This document shows positions 44,355 to 51,233 of a DNA stretch of 64,000 nt, one piece after another. The notes under the pieces were generated by a model. That model did not search any database. It worked only from the letters and a program-made list of their open reading frames with translations, and was not told where the DNA came from. The number at the start of each line of letters is the position of its first letter. Positions within the stretch are counted from its first letter, which is position 1. The stretch is from Brevibacillus brevis (GTDB taxonomy: Bacteria > Bacillota > Bacilli > Brevibacillales > Brevibacillaceae), in assembly GCF_900637055.1 (NCBI RefSeq), contig NZ_LR134338.1, forward strand, positions 425,001 to 489,000, read 5' to 3'. The translations under genes were made by a program, and so were the position numbers.

Positions 44355-44421
44355 GACCTGCCATCATCAGGCGAGGAAGGTCATCCCCTCGCGACACCCT
44401 GACGAATCAGGGTGTTTCGGC
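44355..44421 (-). ncRNA. Type II hammerhead ribozyme A
   Basis: Minus strand, in order: GCC (stem II), GAA, stem III (9 bp, 44415-44407 with 44402-44394, TTCG loop), cleavage base C at 44393 (GTC context), stem I GCGAGG/CCTCGC with loop GGATGACCTT, core CTGATGA (44370-44364), an extra T, GGC (stem II), then GGTC, which pairs with GACC of loop I as a pseudoknot. All invariant hammerhead residues are present. Predicted cut: between 44393 and 44392. The 5' half overlaps the last codons and stop of the upstream gene. Confidence 0.92.
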
Positions 44422-44643
44422 TTGTATTGCTGGCTCCATTTTCCTGACGATCAGCGTCAGCTCGTATCGTTCTGCCGGATCGAAGGACCCTACAAACGCA
44501 TTGGCTGCGGTCAGCACCCTCTCGACGTCCTTCCCTTCGATGTTCCGCATGATGTTCAGGGATACTTCTTCAGTAGGCTGGGGAATGGACTTCAATCTCT
44601 TTTGAGGATCGTTACCTCTTTGGCTGCGCGGTGTGGTTGTCAT
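44407..44643 (-). CDS. Small protein downstream of gam, 78 residues
   Basis: A hydrophilic protein, starting on the last bases of gam (four-base overlap). Its last codons (GCC GAA ACA CCC TGA) are also the stem II, GAA core and stem III strand of ribozyme A, so coding and ribozyme sequences overlap. The ribozyme cut would fall 14 bases after the stop codon. Family not recognised. Confidence 0.72.
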   Translation of the reverse strand: MTTTPRSQRGNDPQKRLKSIPQPTEEVSLNIMRNIEGKDVERVLTAANAFVGSFDPAERYELTLIVRKMEPAIQAETP

Positions 44644-45140
44644 TGGGCCTCAATCCTTTCAACTGCTGGTTTATAAAAGAATTTGTCTTTCGTATCGCGC
44701 TTTGCGCCGACTTTTGCGAGGGCCGCATCGTCGTACTTCGCCAACTCATCTTTGTCGATAGACTCTTTGGTGACGATGCAATCAAACATTTTGTTCTGCT
44801 TCAGTGCCTCCAGGATCGCCTTGACGTTTCGGGTGACAATGCTTGTGGTTTTTCGGAAGCCGACTTCTCCAAACGTCAGGGATTTCGTCTTGCTGTCCTT
44901 AAACTCATCAATGCAGGACTCGGTAAAAACCTGGATATGCTGTTCAAGCTCCGCCTTTCGCTGGAGCAGCGGAGTGACCACGGCTTCAGTATCGGCCTTA
45001 ATGTCGTTGATAAGCTGATTCATTTTCGCTTCAGCGGAGGAAACCTGGGCGTCAAGCACACTTATTTCCCGCATCGCTTGGTTGACTTCTTCCCAGCTTT
45101 GGAAAACGGGAGCTGCTTTCTTTTTTGCCAATCTCATCAT
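44640..45140 (-). CDS. gam: Host-nuclease inhibitor Gam-like protein
   Basis: A 166-residue homologue of Mu Gam, which binds DNA double-strand ends like Ku and protects linear phage DNA from RecBCD/AddAB-type nucleases. Central coiled coil ('DAQVSSAEAKMNQLINDIKA') and 'KSLTFGEVGFRKTTS' are typical. Start is ATG 45140 or 45137; the only SD-like sequence, AAAGG, is very close, so initiation may be weak or dependent on the upstream ribozyme structure, which ends 16 bases before. Confidence 0.88.
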   Translation of the reverse strand: MMRLAKKKAAPVFQSWEEVNQAMREISVLDAQVSSAEAKMNQLINDIKADTEAVVTPLLQRKAELEQHIQVFTESCIDEFKDSKTKSLTFGEVGFRKTTSIVTRNVKAILEALKQNKMFDCIVTKESIDKDELAKYDDAALAKVGAKRDTKDKFFYKPAVERIEAQ

Positions 45141-45156
45141 CCTTTGTGTAGTTTTT

Positions 45157-45227
45157 GGCCTGTCATCATCAGAGTGGGTAGGCCATTTCCCACTGACACC
45201 CCCGGAGGGCCGGGAGCGTTTCGACAG
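45157..45227 (-). ncRNA. Type II hammerhead ribozyme B
   Basis: Minus strand: CTGTC (stem II), GAA, stem III (10 bp with two G-U pairs, CCCT loop), cleavage base C at 45195 (GTC context), stem I AGTGGG/CCCACT with loop AAATGGCCTA, core CTGATGA (45172-45166), an extra T, GACAG (stem II), GCC. Loop I GGCC can pair with GGCC at 45160-45157. Stem sequences differ from copy A but all pairings are kept. It sits in the leader of gam. Predicted cut: between 45195 and 45194. Confidence 0.93.
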
Positions 45228-45228
45228 T

Positions 45229-45318
45229 TCAATCAGGAGAGTGAATTTGGATACCTTCCTTGTCAATAAGTTCCCAAAGTTCCTCAAGCGTCATATCTTT
45301 TGGGTCTTTACCAGACAT
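45229..45318 (-). CDS. Very small phage protein, 29 residues
   Basis: ORF starting MSGKDPKDMTLEELWELIDK with ribosome binding site GGAGGAAGTAGAA-ATG. Acidic amphipathic helix. The stop codon is immediately before ribozyme B. No family recognised; the strong ribosome binding site supports translation. Confidence 0.6.
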   Translation of the reverse strand: MSGKDPKDMTLEELWELIDKEGIQIHSPD

Positions 45319-45332
45319 TTCTACTTCCTCCC

Positions 45333-45488
45333 TCAATTCAAGCGTTGGCTTTGTGCATTCCAAGGGGTAAGCCCTCCGCCAACCTTGTAGTTATTCACAG
45401 CAGTGTTAGTCGTGTTCTGCTTGATCCAATCGGATATTTTACGAGGGATAATGACGGGCGGTTTACCCGGCCTGCGCTTCTGGCTCAT
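45333..45488 (-). CDS. Small basic phage protein, 51 residues
   Basis: ORF starting MSQKRRPGKPPVIIPRKISD, with AAGGAGCTGTACAGG before its ATG, which lies inside the end of the upstream ORF in another frame. Basic, probably nucleic-acid binding, but unassigned. Confidence 0.58.
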   Translation of the reverse strand: MSQKRRPGKPPVIIPRKISDWIKQNTTNTAVNNYKVGGGLTPWNAQSQRLN

Positions 45489-45642
45489 CCTGTACAGCTC
45501 CTTCTAATTTTGAATGGAAGAAGATCATATCTTCGATGGTGAATGCACCACGAAACCCTTTGATTTTGCTGTTGTAGTTGTTTGCGTAGTGATCTGCGTT
45601 GCAAGTTCTTTCGATGATGTCAGGCAGATAATCGTATTCCAT
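45463..45642 (-). CDS. Small phage protein, 59 residues
   Basis: ORF starting MEYDYLPDIIERTCNADHYA, with AAAGGAGCTGAAAAGC before ATG. It overlaps the next ORF by 26 bases. Family unknown. Confidence 0.58.
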   Translation of the reverse strand: MEYDYLPDIIERTCNADHYANNYNSKIKGFRGAFTIEDMIFFHSKLEGAVQDEPEAQAG

Positions 45643-45647
45643 GCTTT

Positions 45648-45845
45648 TCAGCTCCTTTTATCCATGTCCACCGCATCATTGCAAGTGGGGCAATGCCTGT
45701 ACAACACATGAGCTTTGAACCGTAGTTTGAATGGCCCCCGATGACCGCAAACGCAGACACCCGGTATTGCATCCCTTTCCAGTGGAGCAGGAAGGGAATC
45801 CCTCTCACGGAAATACTCGCTCAGAACCTTGATGTCACGTTTCAT
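45648..45845 (-). CDS. Small zinc-ribbon-like protein, 65 residues
   Basis: Contains CVCGHRG and HCPTCND, two Cys pairs ~23 residues apart, suggesting a zinc ribbon. It overlaps the helicase-loader gene by four bases (ATGA). Role unknown; early expression is inferred from position. Confidence 0.68.
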   Translation of the reverse strand: MKRDIKVLSEYFRERDSLPAPLERDAIPGVCVCGHRGPFKLRFKAHVLYRHCPTCNDAVDMDKRS

Positions 45846-46741
45846 TTCTTTTTCCTGTAATCATCGCCATGAACAGGAACCACATGCGTCATGCCCAGGA
45901 TTCGGCTCACAATCCGATCCCATCCAGGAAGAGATTCCAGCGTGTCCAGGTCCTCGTTGCTTGTGATGATGGTCGGGAGGTTATTAGAGGCGCGAGCGTT
46001 CAGGATGATGTACACCCGTTCCGTTACCCAAGGCGTGGACTTGCAGGCTCCTAGATCGTCCAGGATGAGAAGGTCCATTGTCTTGAGGGCTTCTAGCATC
46101 TTCTTTGTATCCTGAGACTCATCACCACCGGGCCGTAGGGACTCCATGAGATCGGGAACCGTCGCACAGATGCCAGCGACTCCTTGCCTCATCATTTCCT
46201 GAAGAATGGCATAGCTCAGATGGCTTTTGCCCGTTCCTGGATTACCAAACATAAAGAGTCCGTTTTTCTCTTCGGAACGGAGTTCCTGGAACCGCTCAAC
46301 GTATCGTTTTGCCATGCGCCAAGCTGTATGCTGCTCTGATCCAGGCGCGGCCTCGTAATTCTCAAGACGTTTGTCCAGGTACTTCGCTGGTATTCGTGCA
46401 ATTTTGAAGAGCTTGTCCAGGCGTCTTTGTTCATTTTCCTGAATGAGACATTTACATTCTTTGCGGCGGCAGACGCCATTTTCTTCATCCAGAAAGAGCG
46501 TCCAACCGCTGCCATCGCATTCACGATGCGGGCATTTGTCAGATATGCTCAGTTGAAAAAGCTTGAAATCGTAACACTCGCAGCGCACTTCAGAGCTACC
46601 TTTGCCTGGGAGCTGTACAACCTTCCACATGCTGCCGTCGCACTTATTAAATGGGCAGCTCGCTTCCTGTGACGTAGTGGTCGGCATATTTCCCGCGATG
46701 CTGGCCTTCAGTTGATCCAGAAACCCTTGCAGGCCCTCCAT
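45842..46741 (-). CDS. DnaC/IstB-like AAA+ ATPase (helicase loader type) with N-terminal Cys clusters
   Basis: A 299-residue protein. The N-terminal ~100 residues hold nine cysteines in CxxxxC, CxC and CxxxxC patterns, probably zinc-binding. The AAA+ part has Walker A GNPGTGKS (167-174 counted from an extra upstream codon) and Walker B 'MDLLILDDLGA'. ATG 46741 follows AGGTGA. It overlaps the preceding gene by ~95 bases. It could recruit host helicase for replicative transposition. Confidence 0.82.
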   Translation of the reverse strand: MEGLQGFLDQLKASIAGNMPTTTSQEASCPFNKCDGSMWKVVQLPGKGSSEVRCECYDFKLFQLSISDKCPHRECDGSGWTLFLDEENGVCRRKECKCLIQENEQRRLDKLFKIARIPAKYLDKRLENYEAAPGSEQHTAWRMAKRYVERFQELRSEEKNGLFMFGNPGTGKSHLSYAILQEMMRQGVAGICATVPDLMESLRPGGDESQDTKKMLEALKTMDLLILDDLGACKSTPWVTERVYIILNARASNNLPTIITSNEDLDTLESLPGWDRIVSRILGMTHVVPVHGDDYRKKK

Positions 46742-47093
46742 CAACGATCACCTGCCCATAGTTCTTTTTCTTGAATCCTTCCTGCTGTGCAAGGTTTCTC
46801 AGGATGCCTTGCGTGTAGTTCTCTTTCCTGTCCGGGTACTTGCTTGAGTGGATCACCGCCGCCTGGATAACCAGTTCAGGCGGGTAATCCATGAAGTATT
46901 TAAGCTGTGTTAAAACGACGTTTAAAGCAAGCTTCTCGGCCTTGCGAGTCTTTGCGATGCAAGCAAAGTATGCAGCTAGTTTTTGGAGATCGCTTTCGCT
47001 ATACCTCTTGAGCAGCACATCAGCAAGATGTTGCTGTTCATCGGTCAGAGCGTGTCGGCAAACCCGGAACACACTTTCCTTTTGTGCATCCAT
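46647..47093 (-). CDS. Hypothetical replication-type protein, 148 residues
   Basis: A helical protein; 'YPPELVIQAAVIHSSKYPDR' followed by 'NYTQGILRNLAQQEG' resembles the DnaD-like C-terminal motif that pairs with DnaC-type loaders. The last ~30 residues overlap the loader gene. Early operon. Confidence 0.62.
   Translation of the reverse strand: MDAQKESVFRVCRHALTDEQQHLADVLLKRYSESDLQKLAAYFACIAKTRKAEKLALNVVLTQLKYFMDYPPELVIQAAVIHSSKYPDRKENYTQGILRNLAQQEGFKKKNYGQVIVDGGPARVSGSTEGQHRGKYADHYVTGSELPI
46899..46926. repeat. Phased TTTAAA array 6 (inside a gene)
   Basis: TTTAAG (46899), TTAAAA (46910) and TTTAAA (46921) start 11 bp apart, within the 148-residue gene, the only array fully inside a coding sequence. 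Confidence 0.5.
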
Positions 47094-47102
47094 TCGGATG
47101 AT

Positions 47103-47336
47103 TCAGTCCTTTCGTGTAATGTCGTAGGAGAGGGGGACACCAAACCTTTCAGCAAAGTACATTTCCAACATGAGCAAGCGCCCTGGAGTCATCTTGTCAA
47201 TTTGCTTTTGTATACGGGCCTTGCCTTTTTCGGTGAGGACAAAATCCTCATCAGCTCGTTGGATCAGGCCGTCGTCATCTAGCTGCTGGAACACGCTGGC
47301 GATAAATCGGTCAAGAGTCGCTTTTTCCAAAGTCAT
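47103..47336 (-). CDS. Hypothetical phage protein, 77 residues
   Basis: ATG at 47336 follows GAGGG at eight bases and overlaps the upstream stop (ATGA-type). Helical with 'LDDDGLIQRADEDFVLTEKG', winged-helix-like. Role unknown. Confidence 0.62.
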   Translation of the reverse strand: MTLEKATLDRFIASVFQQLDDDGLIQRADEDFVLTEKGKARIQKQIDKMTPGRLLMLEMYFAERFGVPLSYDITRKD

Positions 47337-47512
47337 CCAACCAGCCCTCTTCTTGCCCACGATCCGCCGCCATCCAGTTGAGTAAGGCTGACCTGACGTT
47401 CAAGTGGCATCCGCTCAACATATCGAATCAGTGTAACGTCATTGCCAAGAATCTCATTGATAATCCATTGCTGACCCTCGAAAGATACAAACTTGCCTTT
47501 CCAAACGAACAT
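47333..47512 (-). CDS. Hypothetical phage protein, 59 residues
   Basis: ATG at 47512 (MFVWKGKFVSFEG) after GGAGGGATCGCCA. Beta-rich small domain. First gene downstream of the transposition genes, behind a terminator hairpin. Family unknown. Confidence 0.62.
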   Translation of the reverse strand: MFVWKGKFVSFEGQQWIINEILGNDVTLIRYVERMPLERQVSLTQLDGGGSWARRGLVG

Positions 47513-47620
47513 TGGCGATCCCTCCATAAAATTTGTTGTCGAAGGAAACACCCTTTCCATCGGAACATCAGCCGTGATATACTGGTCCCTGAAAAGTGAA
47601 TGGATCGGGTGTTATCCCGG

Positions 47621-47653
47621 AAAAAGTCTGAGCCGCTAACTCAGGCTTTTTTT
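47621..47653. terminator. Bidirectional terminator-type hairpin after the MuB-like gene
   Basis: Stem GTCTGAG/CTCAGGC (one G-T pair), with TTTTTTT on the plus side and TTTTT on the minus side. It follows the transposition genes and may limit read-through into the early block. Confidence 0.65.
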
Positions 47654-47660
47654 ATTGCCC

Positions 47661-48560
47661 TCATGCTCCAATCCCCATATATCGCGCCATGTCCATCAGA
47701 CCTTGCAGCTTTACGTTTTGGTTGGCGGCGCTGTTTACATACACGTTGACTGCACCACGAATGCCGTATTTGCTTCTGGAGATTCGCAGCAGGAAGTTTC
47801 GTTCTTCTTCTTGCAGGTGCGGGAACAGCAGTTCCATATCTTCCGGCTGAGTTAGTTCCGTGCGGACATTCTTTCTCATGGAGATGCGAGAGAACAACTG
47901 CGCGAAAGCTGCTTCGCCTCGGCCCGTCATTCGGGTATAAACTTCTTCGTTTCCGATCAGGACCAAACCGACGCCGCTTTCGTCCGCGATGGATCGCAGA
48001 TGATCCAGGGCTTTCAGCGGAAGATGCTGCGCTTCGTCTACGATGATAACCCTGCCGGATTCGACCAGTTTCTCGTTGATCTCTTCATACATCCGACGAA
48101 TGGATCGGCCTTCTTGGACTTTCAGTGCCTTTGCAAGTTTTTCCGTAACACCTTTAGTCGTTCCGAAAGCTGGCGACATAGTGATGACAACCGCTTCAGG
48201 ATGGTTGCGGGCATATTCCCGGATAGCTTCGGTCTTGCCGATCCCTGCGTCGCCGTAGACAATACCTAGCACGTTTGCAACATGGCAGTAAGTGATGATG
48301 TCCAGGACCGCTTGTGACTGAGAAGTATGTACAAAGTCCGGCTTCTGTGGTGCAACCTCCCTGGCCTCGTCAACTGTGAGGAAAGCCCGAATCTTACCAA
48401 AGAGCTTGTGAGGGGATGGATAGGTCTCTTTCAAAAACCGACTGAGAGCCGCAGGCGAGATACCCAACGCTCTTGCTACTCCTGACTGTGACATCCCCGT
48501 TTTTTCCATGTGGTCTTTTATGGCCTGGATCAGTTCCAACCATTCATTGGTGACAACCAT
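47661..48560 (-). CDS. MuB-like transposition ATPase
   Basis: A 299-residue AAA+ protein with an N-terminal helix-turn-helix ('SQSGVARALGISPAALSRFL', residues ~24-43), Walker A GDAGIGKT (103-110) and Walker B VIIVDEAQ (171-178). In Mu, MuB binds target DNA, activates MuA and provides target immunity. It follows the transposase gene by 12 bases, as in Mu. Confidence 0.93.
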   Translation of the reverse strand: MVVTNEWLELIQAIKDHMEKTGMSQSGVARALGISPAALSRFLKETYPSPHKLFGKIRAFLTVDEAREVAPQKPDFVHTSQSQAVLDIITYCHVANVLGIVYGDAGIGKTEAIREYARNHPEAVVITMSPAFGTTKGVTEKLAKALKVQEGRSIRRMYEEINEKLVESGRVIIVDEAQHLPLKALDHLRSIADESGVGLVLIGNEEVYTRMTGRGEAAFAQLFSRISMRKNVRTELTQPEDMELLFPHLQEEERNFLLRISRSKYGIRGAVNVYVNSAANQNVKLQGLMDMARYMGIGA

Positions 48561-48572
48561 GAAAACCGCTCC

Positions 48573-50507
48573 TTACTTCTTGGTTTTTTGAGCCGCACTT
48601 ATCATGCGAGATAGGTTAATGTTATTGGTTTGGCCCACAGCTTTTTTGAGAGGAGCTGCTTCGACTTTCCGCTCACCTGAACGAACCGGAGAGAGGACTT
48701 TTGCTTCAGCTTCAGTTGCTTCCTCAAGATTCTTGCGGGCTTGTCCCATCACAAGGTCCATTGGATCGGGTGCGTAAATTTCTGCGACAAGTGCTTCCTT
48801 GTAAGCTTTTACGCGCTTCTTAATCTTCTTGGACTCGCTTGCCACGTTCTTAATATCTTCCTTGCTGGCCCCGTATTCCAAAGCCTTTTTATGTGTGGCA
48901 GTCATCAGGAAACGGTCCTCCAGGTCATAGACCCGAACCTCTCCCAAATTCGCCGGATCGAATCGGACATAGACTTTCTTGCCGCGATACTGAGCAACAA
49001 GCTCTGTGTCGTAAAAATCGAGACCGTAACCGTAAAGCGTAAGCCGGACACCGTTTCTGCCAACCGTAACTGGCTTGGAAGAACGCATCAGCATCAGGTC
49101 TAAGTCCTCCGGCAGCGCAGTGCGTTTTTCAATTAACTGCTCGGCATATACTTGGTGTGGTGTTTTGCCGTTCATCCCATCGCCATAGTGTGGTTGATGA
49201 TCCAACCAGCCAAAAGCGAAGGTTTCAAAAGCTTCCGCAAACTCTTCTTCCGTGACGATGTTGTTCGGGTCTTTTAAGATTTTTAGCAGCCGCTCTGGAC
49301 GCTCCTTGACATGTCCACCCTGATAGGTGAGGAACAGTTTGGAGAAGTTTTCTTTCACTTCCCTGAAGGTCCGTTCAACCAGTTTCGCCTTTGCATTTTT
49401 TACCTTGGCATTCATCATTCGGATGCCCAATCGCTCAAACACCGCAGGCGGTTTGTGTTCACCATCGTTTTTCTTTGTCTTGCGCCGTCCACGTCCTCCA
49501 ATGTCGCTTGCGAGGAAGTCCATACCGTTGTCGGTGTAGACCACTTTGGGGATGCCATACTTGAGGATGCCTTTCCGTATTGCCAGGAGGTTTGTATCGG
49601 AGTTTGGGTTTTCAGATACGACAATGGACATTGTTTTTCGGCTTCGGACATCGGTGTACATGGTTACTTGTGGGCGATAGGTTGATCCGTCTGGACGCCT
49701 TACCACTACGTCAAACTTATGGTTGTCTGCGACCCAAATATCATTGCTTGCAAGTCCTTGATAAGAACGGCGGGCAAATGGTGCGACTTTATCATCGAAG
49801 TCTTTTTCGCCGTATCTATACATGCGGATGACTGCATAGGGAATGGTTGTGATCCTTCGCTCGAAAGCCTTACATGATGGTAACGGGCCGAAGTTGTTTT
49901 CCTTGGCCCAAATGCTCACCCATCTGTAACACGCTTGGGCGCTGGGCCTATTCTCATCAAGGTAATACTGCTGAAATATACTCCAGACCACCTCGGGTAT
50001 AGTTGACTCACCACGATTCCAACCGCCTCGGCGATCTACTAGGGCAGCGTCTCCCTGTTCCATCCAGGACTTGTATTTCCGATGTAGCGTTTTGGCTGTC
50101 ACTTGATTTTCAGGATGGGCAAGATTCCAGTTTTCGCAGAACATTTCATCAAGCTCAGCTTTGGTCATTCCAGGTTGAGATCGGAAGGCTTGCCACTGAT
50201 CGAAGCACTTTCTCCAGTAACCAATTTGCTCACGCTCTTGATCGCTAAATACTTCAAGTGGAGCTTGCGCTTTTTGATCCGTGCTATTTTCAACTACTTC
50301 TTTAAACAACTTGACTGCTTTTTTCTGCGCCTGGATCGGGAGAGAAGAAACAGGGATTTGATACTCAATTCCTCCGCGCCCTCGCGTTCCAGTTTTTACA
50401 GCATTAGCTTTTAGCTTGTTGCTACTGATTTGCTTTTGTACCGCTCGCTCGGATATGCCCATGAGACGAGCGGTTTCCTTGACGGTTAAAAGTTGCAACT
50501 CGCCCAC
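48573..50507 (-). CDS. MuA-like DDE transposase
   Basis: A 644-residue transposase. Residues 1-55 hold a Mu-type DNA-binding helix-turn-helix ('TVKETARLMGISERAVQKQI'); the rve core has catalytic Asp261 (VADNHKFD), Asp326 (YTDNGMDF) and Glu379 (KLVERTFRE), matching the D269/D336/E392 pattern of MuA; the Mu transposase C-terminal beta-barrel and a basic tail follow. It performs integration and replicative transposition using the end sites at 20254-20298 and 53362-53455. Confidence 0.96.
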   Translation of the reverse strand: MGELQLLTVKETARLMGISERAVQKQISSNKLKANAVKTGTRGRGGIEYQIPVSSLPIQAQKKAVKLFKEVVENSTDQKAQAPLEVFSDQEREQIGYWRKCFDQWQAFRSQPGMTKAELDEMFCENWNLAHPENQVTAKTLHRKYKSWMEQGDAALVDRRGGWNRGESTIPEVVWSIFQQYYLDENRPSAQACYRWVSIWAKENNFGPLPSCKAFERRITTIPYAVIRMYRYGEKDFDDKVAPFARRSYQGLASNDIWVADNHKFDVVVRRPDGSTYRPQVTMYTDVRSRKTMSIVVSENPNSDTNLLAIRKGILKYGIPKVVYTDNGMDFLASDIGGRGRRKTKKNDGEHKPPAVFERLGIRMMNAKVKNAKAKLVERTFREVKENFSKLFLTYQGGHVKERPERLLKILKDPNNIVTEEEFAEAFETFAFGWLDHQPHYGDGMNGKTPHQVYAEQLIEKRTALPEDLDLMLMRSSKPVTVGRNGVRLTLYGYGLDFYDTELVAQYRGKKVYVRFDPANLGEVRVYDLEDRFLMTATHKKALEYGASKEDIKNVASESKKIKKRVKAYKEALVAEIYAPDPMDLVMGQARKNLEEATEAEAKVLSPVRSGERKVEAAPLKKAVGQTNNINLSRMISAAQKTKK

Positions 50508-50522
50508 GGTCTGCCTCCTTCC

Positions 50523-50837
50523 TTATTCAGCTTTTTGGCTTGTTTCTGTAGATGAATGATTGTACTGTTCCCACTCCTTGCTACTTTCCGAATACTTGGT
50601 GTAAATATCGTTGTAAAGACTCATCAGATATTCACGGCGTTTAGTTAGGAAAGAAATTTGAGTGCTTAACTCTTCAATTTCGGGTGTTATCTGTGCCGCT
50701 ATAGAAGCACAATGCAGCATGATAGATTCATGATGTTTCCTGTATGCTGAATTTTTCTTCGTTTCGTCAATAGTCGCCAAAGATTTCAACATTACGGATA
50801 GATCGCTGGGGTGGATCAGATGAGGCTTTTCGTTCAT
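50523..50837 (-). CDS. Hypothetical early phage protein, 104 residues
   Basis: A helical, coiled-coil-like protein between the Ner-like regulator and the transposase gene. Stop and transposase start are 15 bases apart. No family recognised. Confidence 0.65.
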   Translation of the reverse strand: MNEKPHLIHPSDLSVMLKSLATIDETKKNSAYRKHHESIMLHCASIAAQITPEIEELSTQISFLTKRREYLMSLYNDIYTKYSESSKEWEQYNHSSTETSQKAE

Positions 50838-50859
50838 TTAACTCCCTCTTTCAATCGAA

Positions 50860-51093
50860 TTACTCCGCTTTCGGAAGGCGGCGCTCCGTGAACAAAATGT
50901 CATCTATCAATTTTCGATACTTTTTTGCTGGTCTTGTCCCAGAAATGAGGTCTGACATTCTGTTTTCGGGAATTCCATTCCGTTCGCAGAATTCTTTTTG
51001 ATCCATCTGCAATTCAGCCAATCTTGTTTTGATCGCCCAGCCATATGGAGTGATTGGCTTTTTTCTCAACAAATTTCTCACCTCCATCGACAA
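50860..51093 (-). CDS. Cro/Ner-like helix-turn-helix regulator
   Basis: A 77-residue protein with 'MDQKEFCERNGIPENRMSDL' as a XRE-type helix-turn-helix. It is the first gene of the early operon and divergent from the repressor, the place of ner in Mu or cro in lambda, so it probably shuts down repressor and early transcription. Its coding region contains two further TTCCG-n4-CGGAA-like operator matches. Confidence 0.8.
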   Translation of the reverse strand: MSMEVRNLLRKKPITPYGWAIKTRLAELQMDQKEFCERNGIPENRMSDLISGTRPAKKYRKLIDDILFTERRLPKAE

Positions 51094-51164
51094 AGTAAGT
51101 CATAGTCAGATTGATAGTGCTACGCTATAATTTGTGGTAACTCACTTCCCACAATTTCATTTTA

Positions 51165-51178
51165 CTCCGAATACGGAG
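51165..51178. promoter_or_regulatory. Putative repressor operator O1
   Basis: CTCCGAATACGGAG, an inverted repeat with a 4-bp spacer, in the divergent region between the Ner-like and repressor genes. Confidence 0.65.
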
Positions 51179-51194
51179 CGAACACAATACTTTT

Positions 51195-51210
51195 ATTCCG
51201 TTTTCGGAAT
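51195..51210. promoter_or_regulatory. Putative repressor operator O2
   Basis: ATTCCGTTTTCGGAAT, a perfect inverted repeat with the same half-site (TCCG/CGGA) and spacer as O1, 30 bp from it centre to centre. Related sites lie at 50864-50875 (TCCGCTTTCGGA) and, imperfectly, at 50958-50972. Confidence 0.68.
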
Positions 51211-51233
51211 GAAATTTTAGGGGGAATTAAAAA

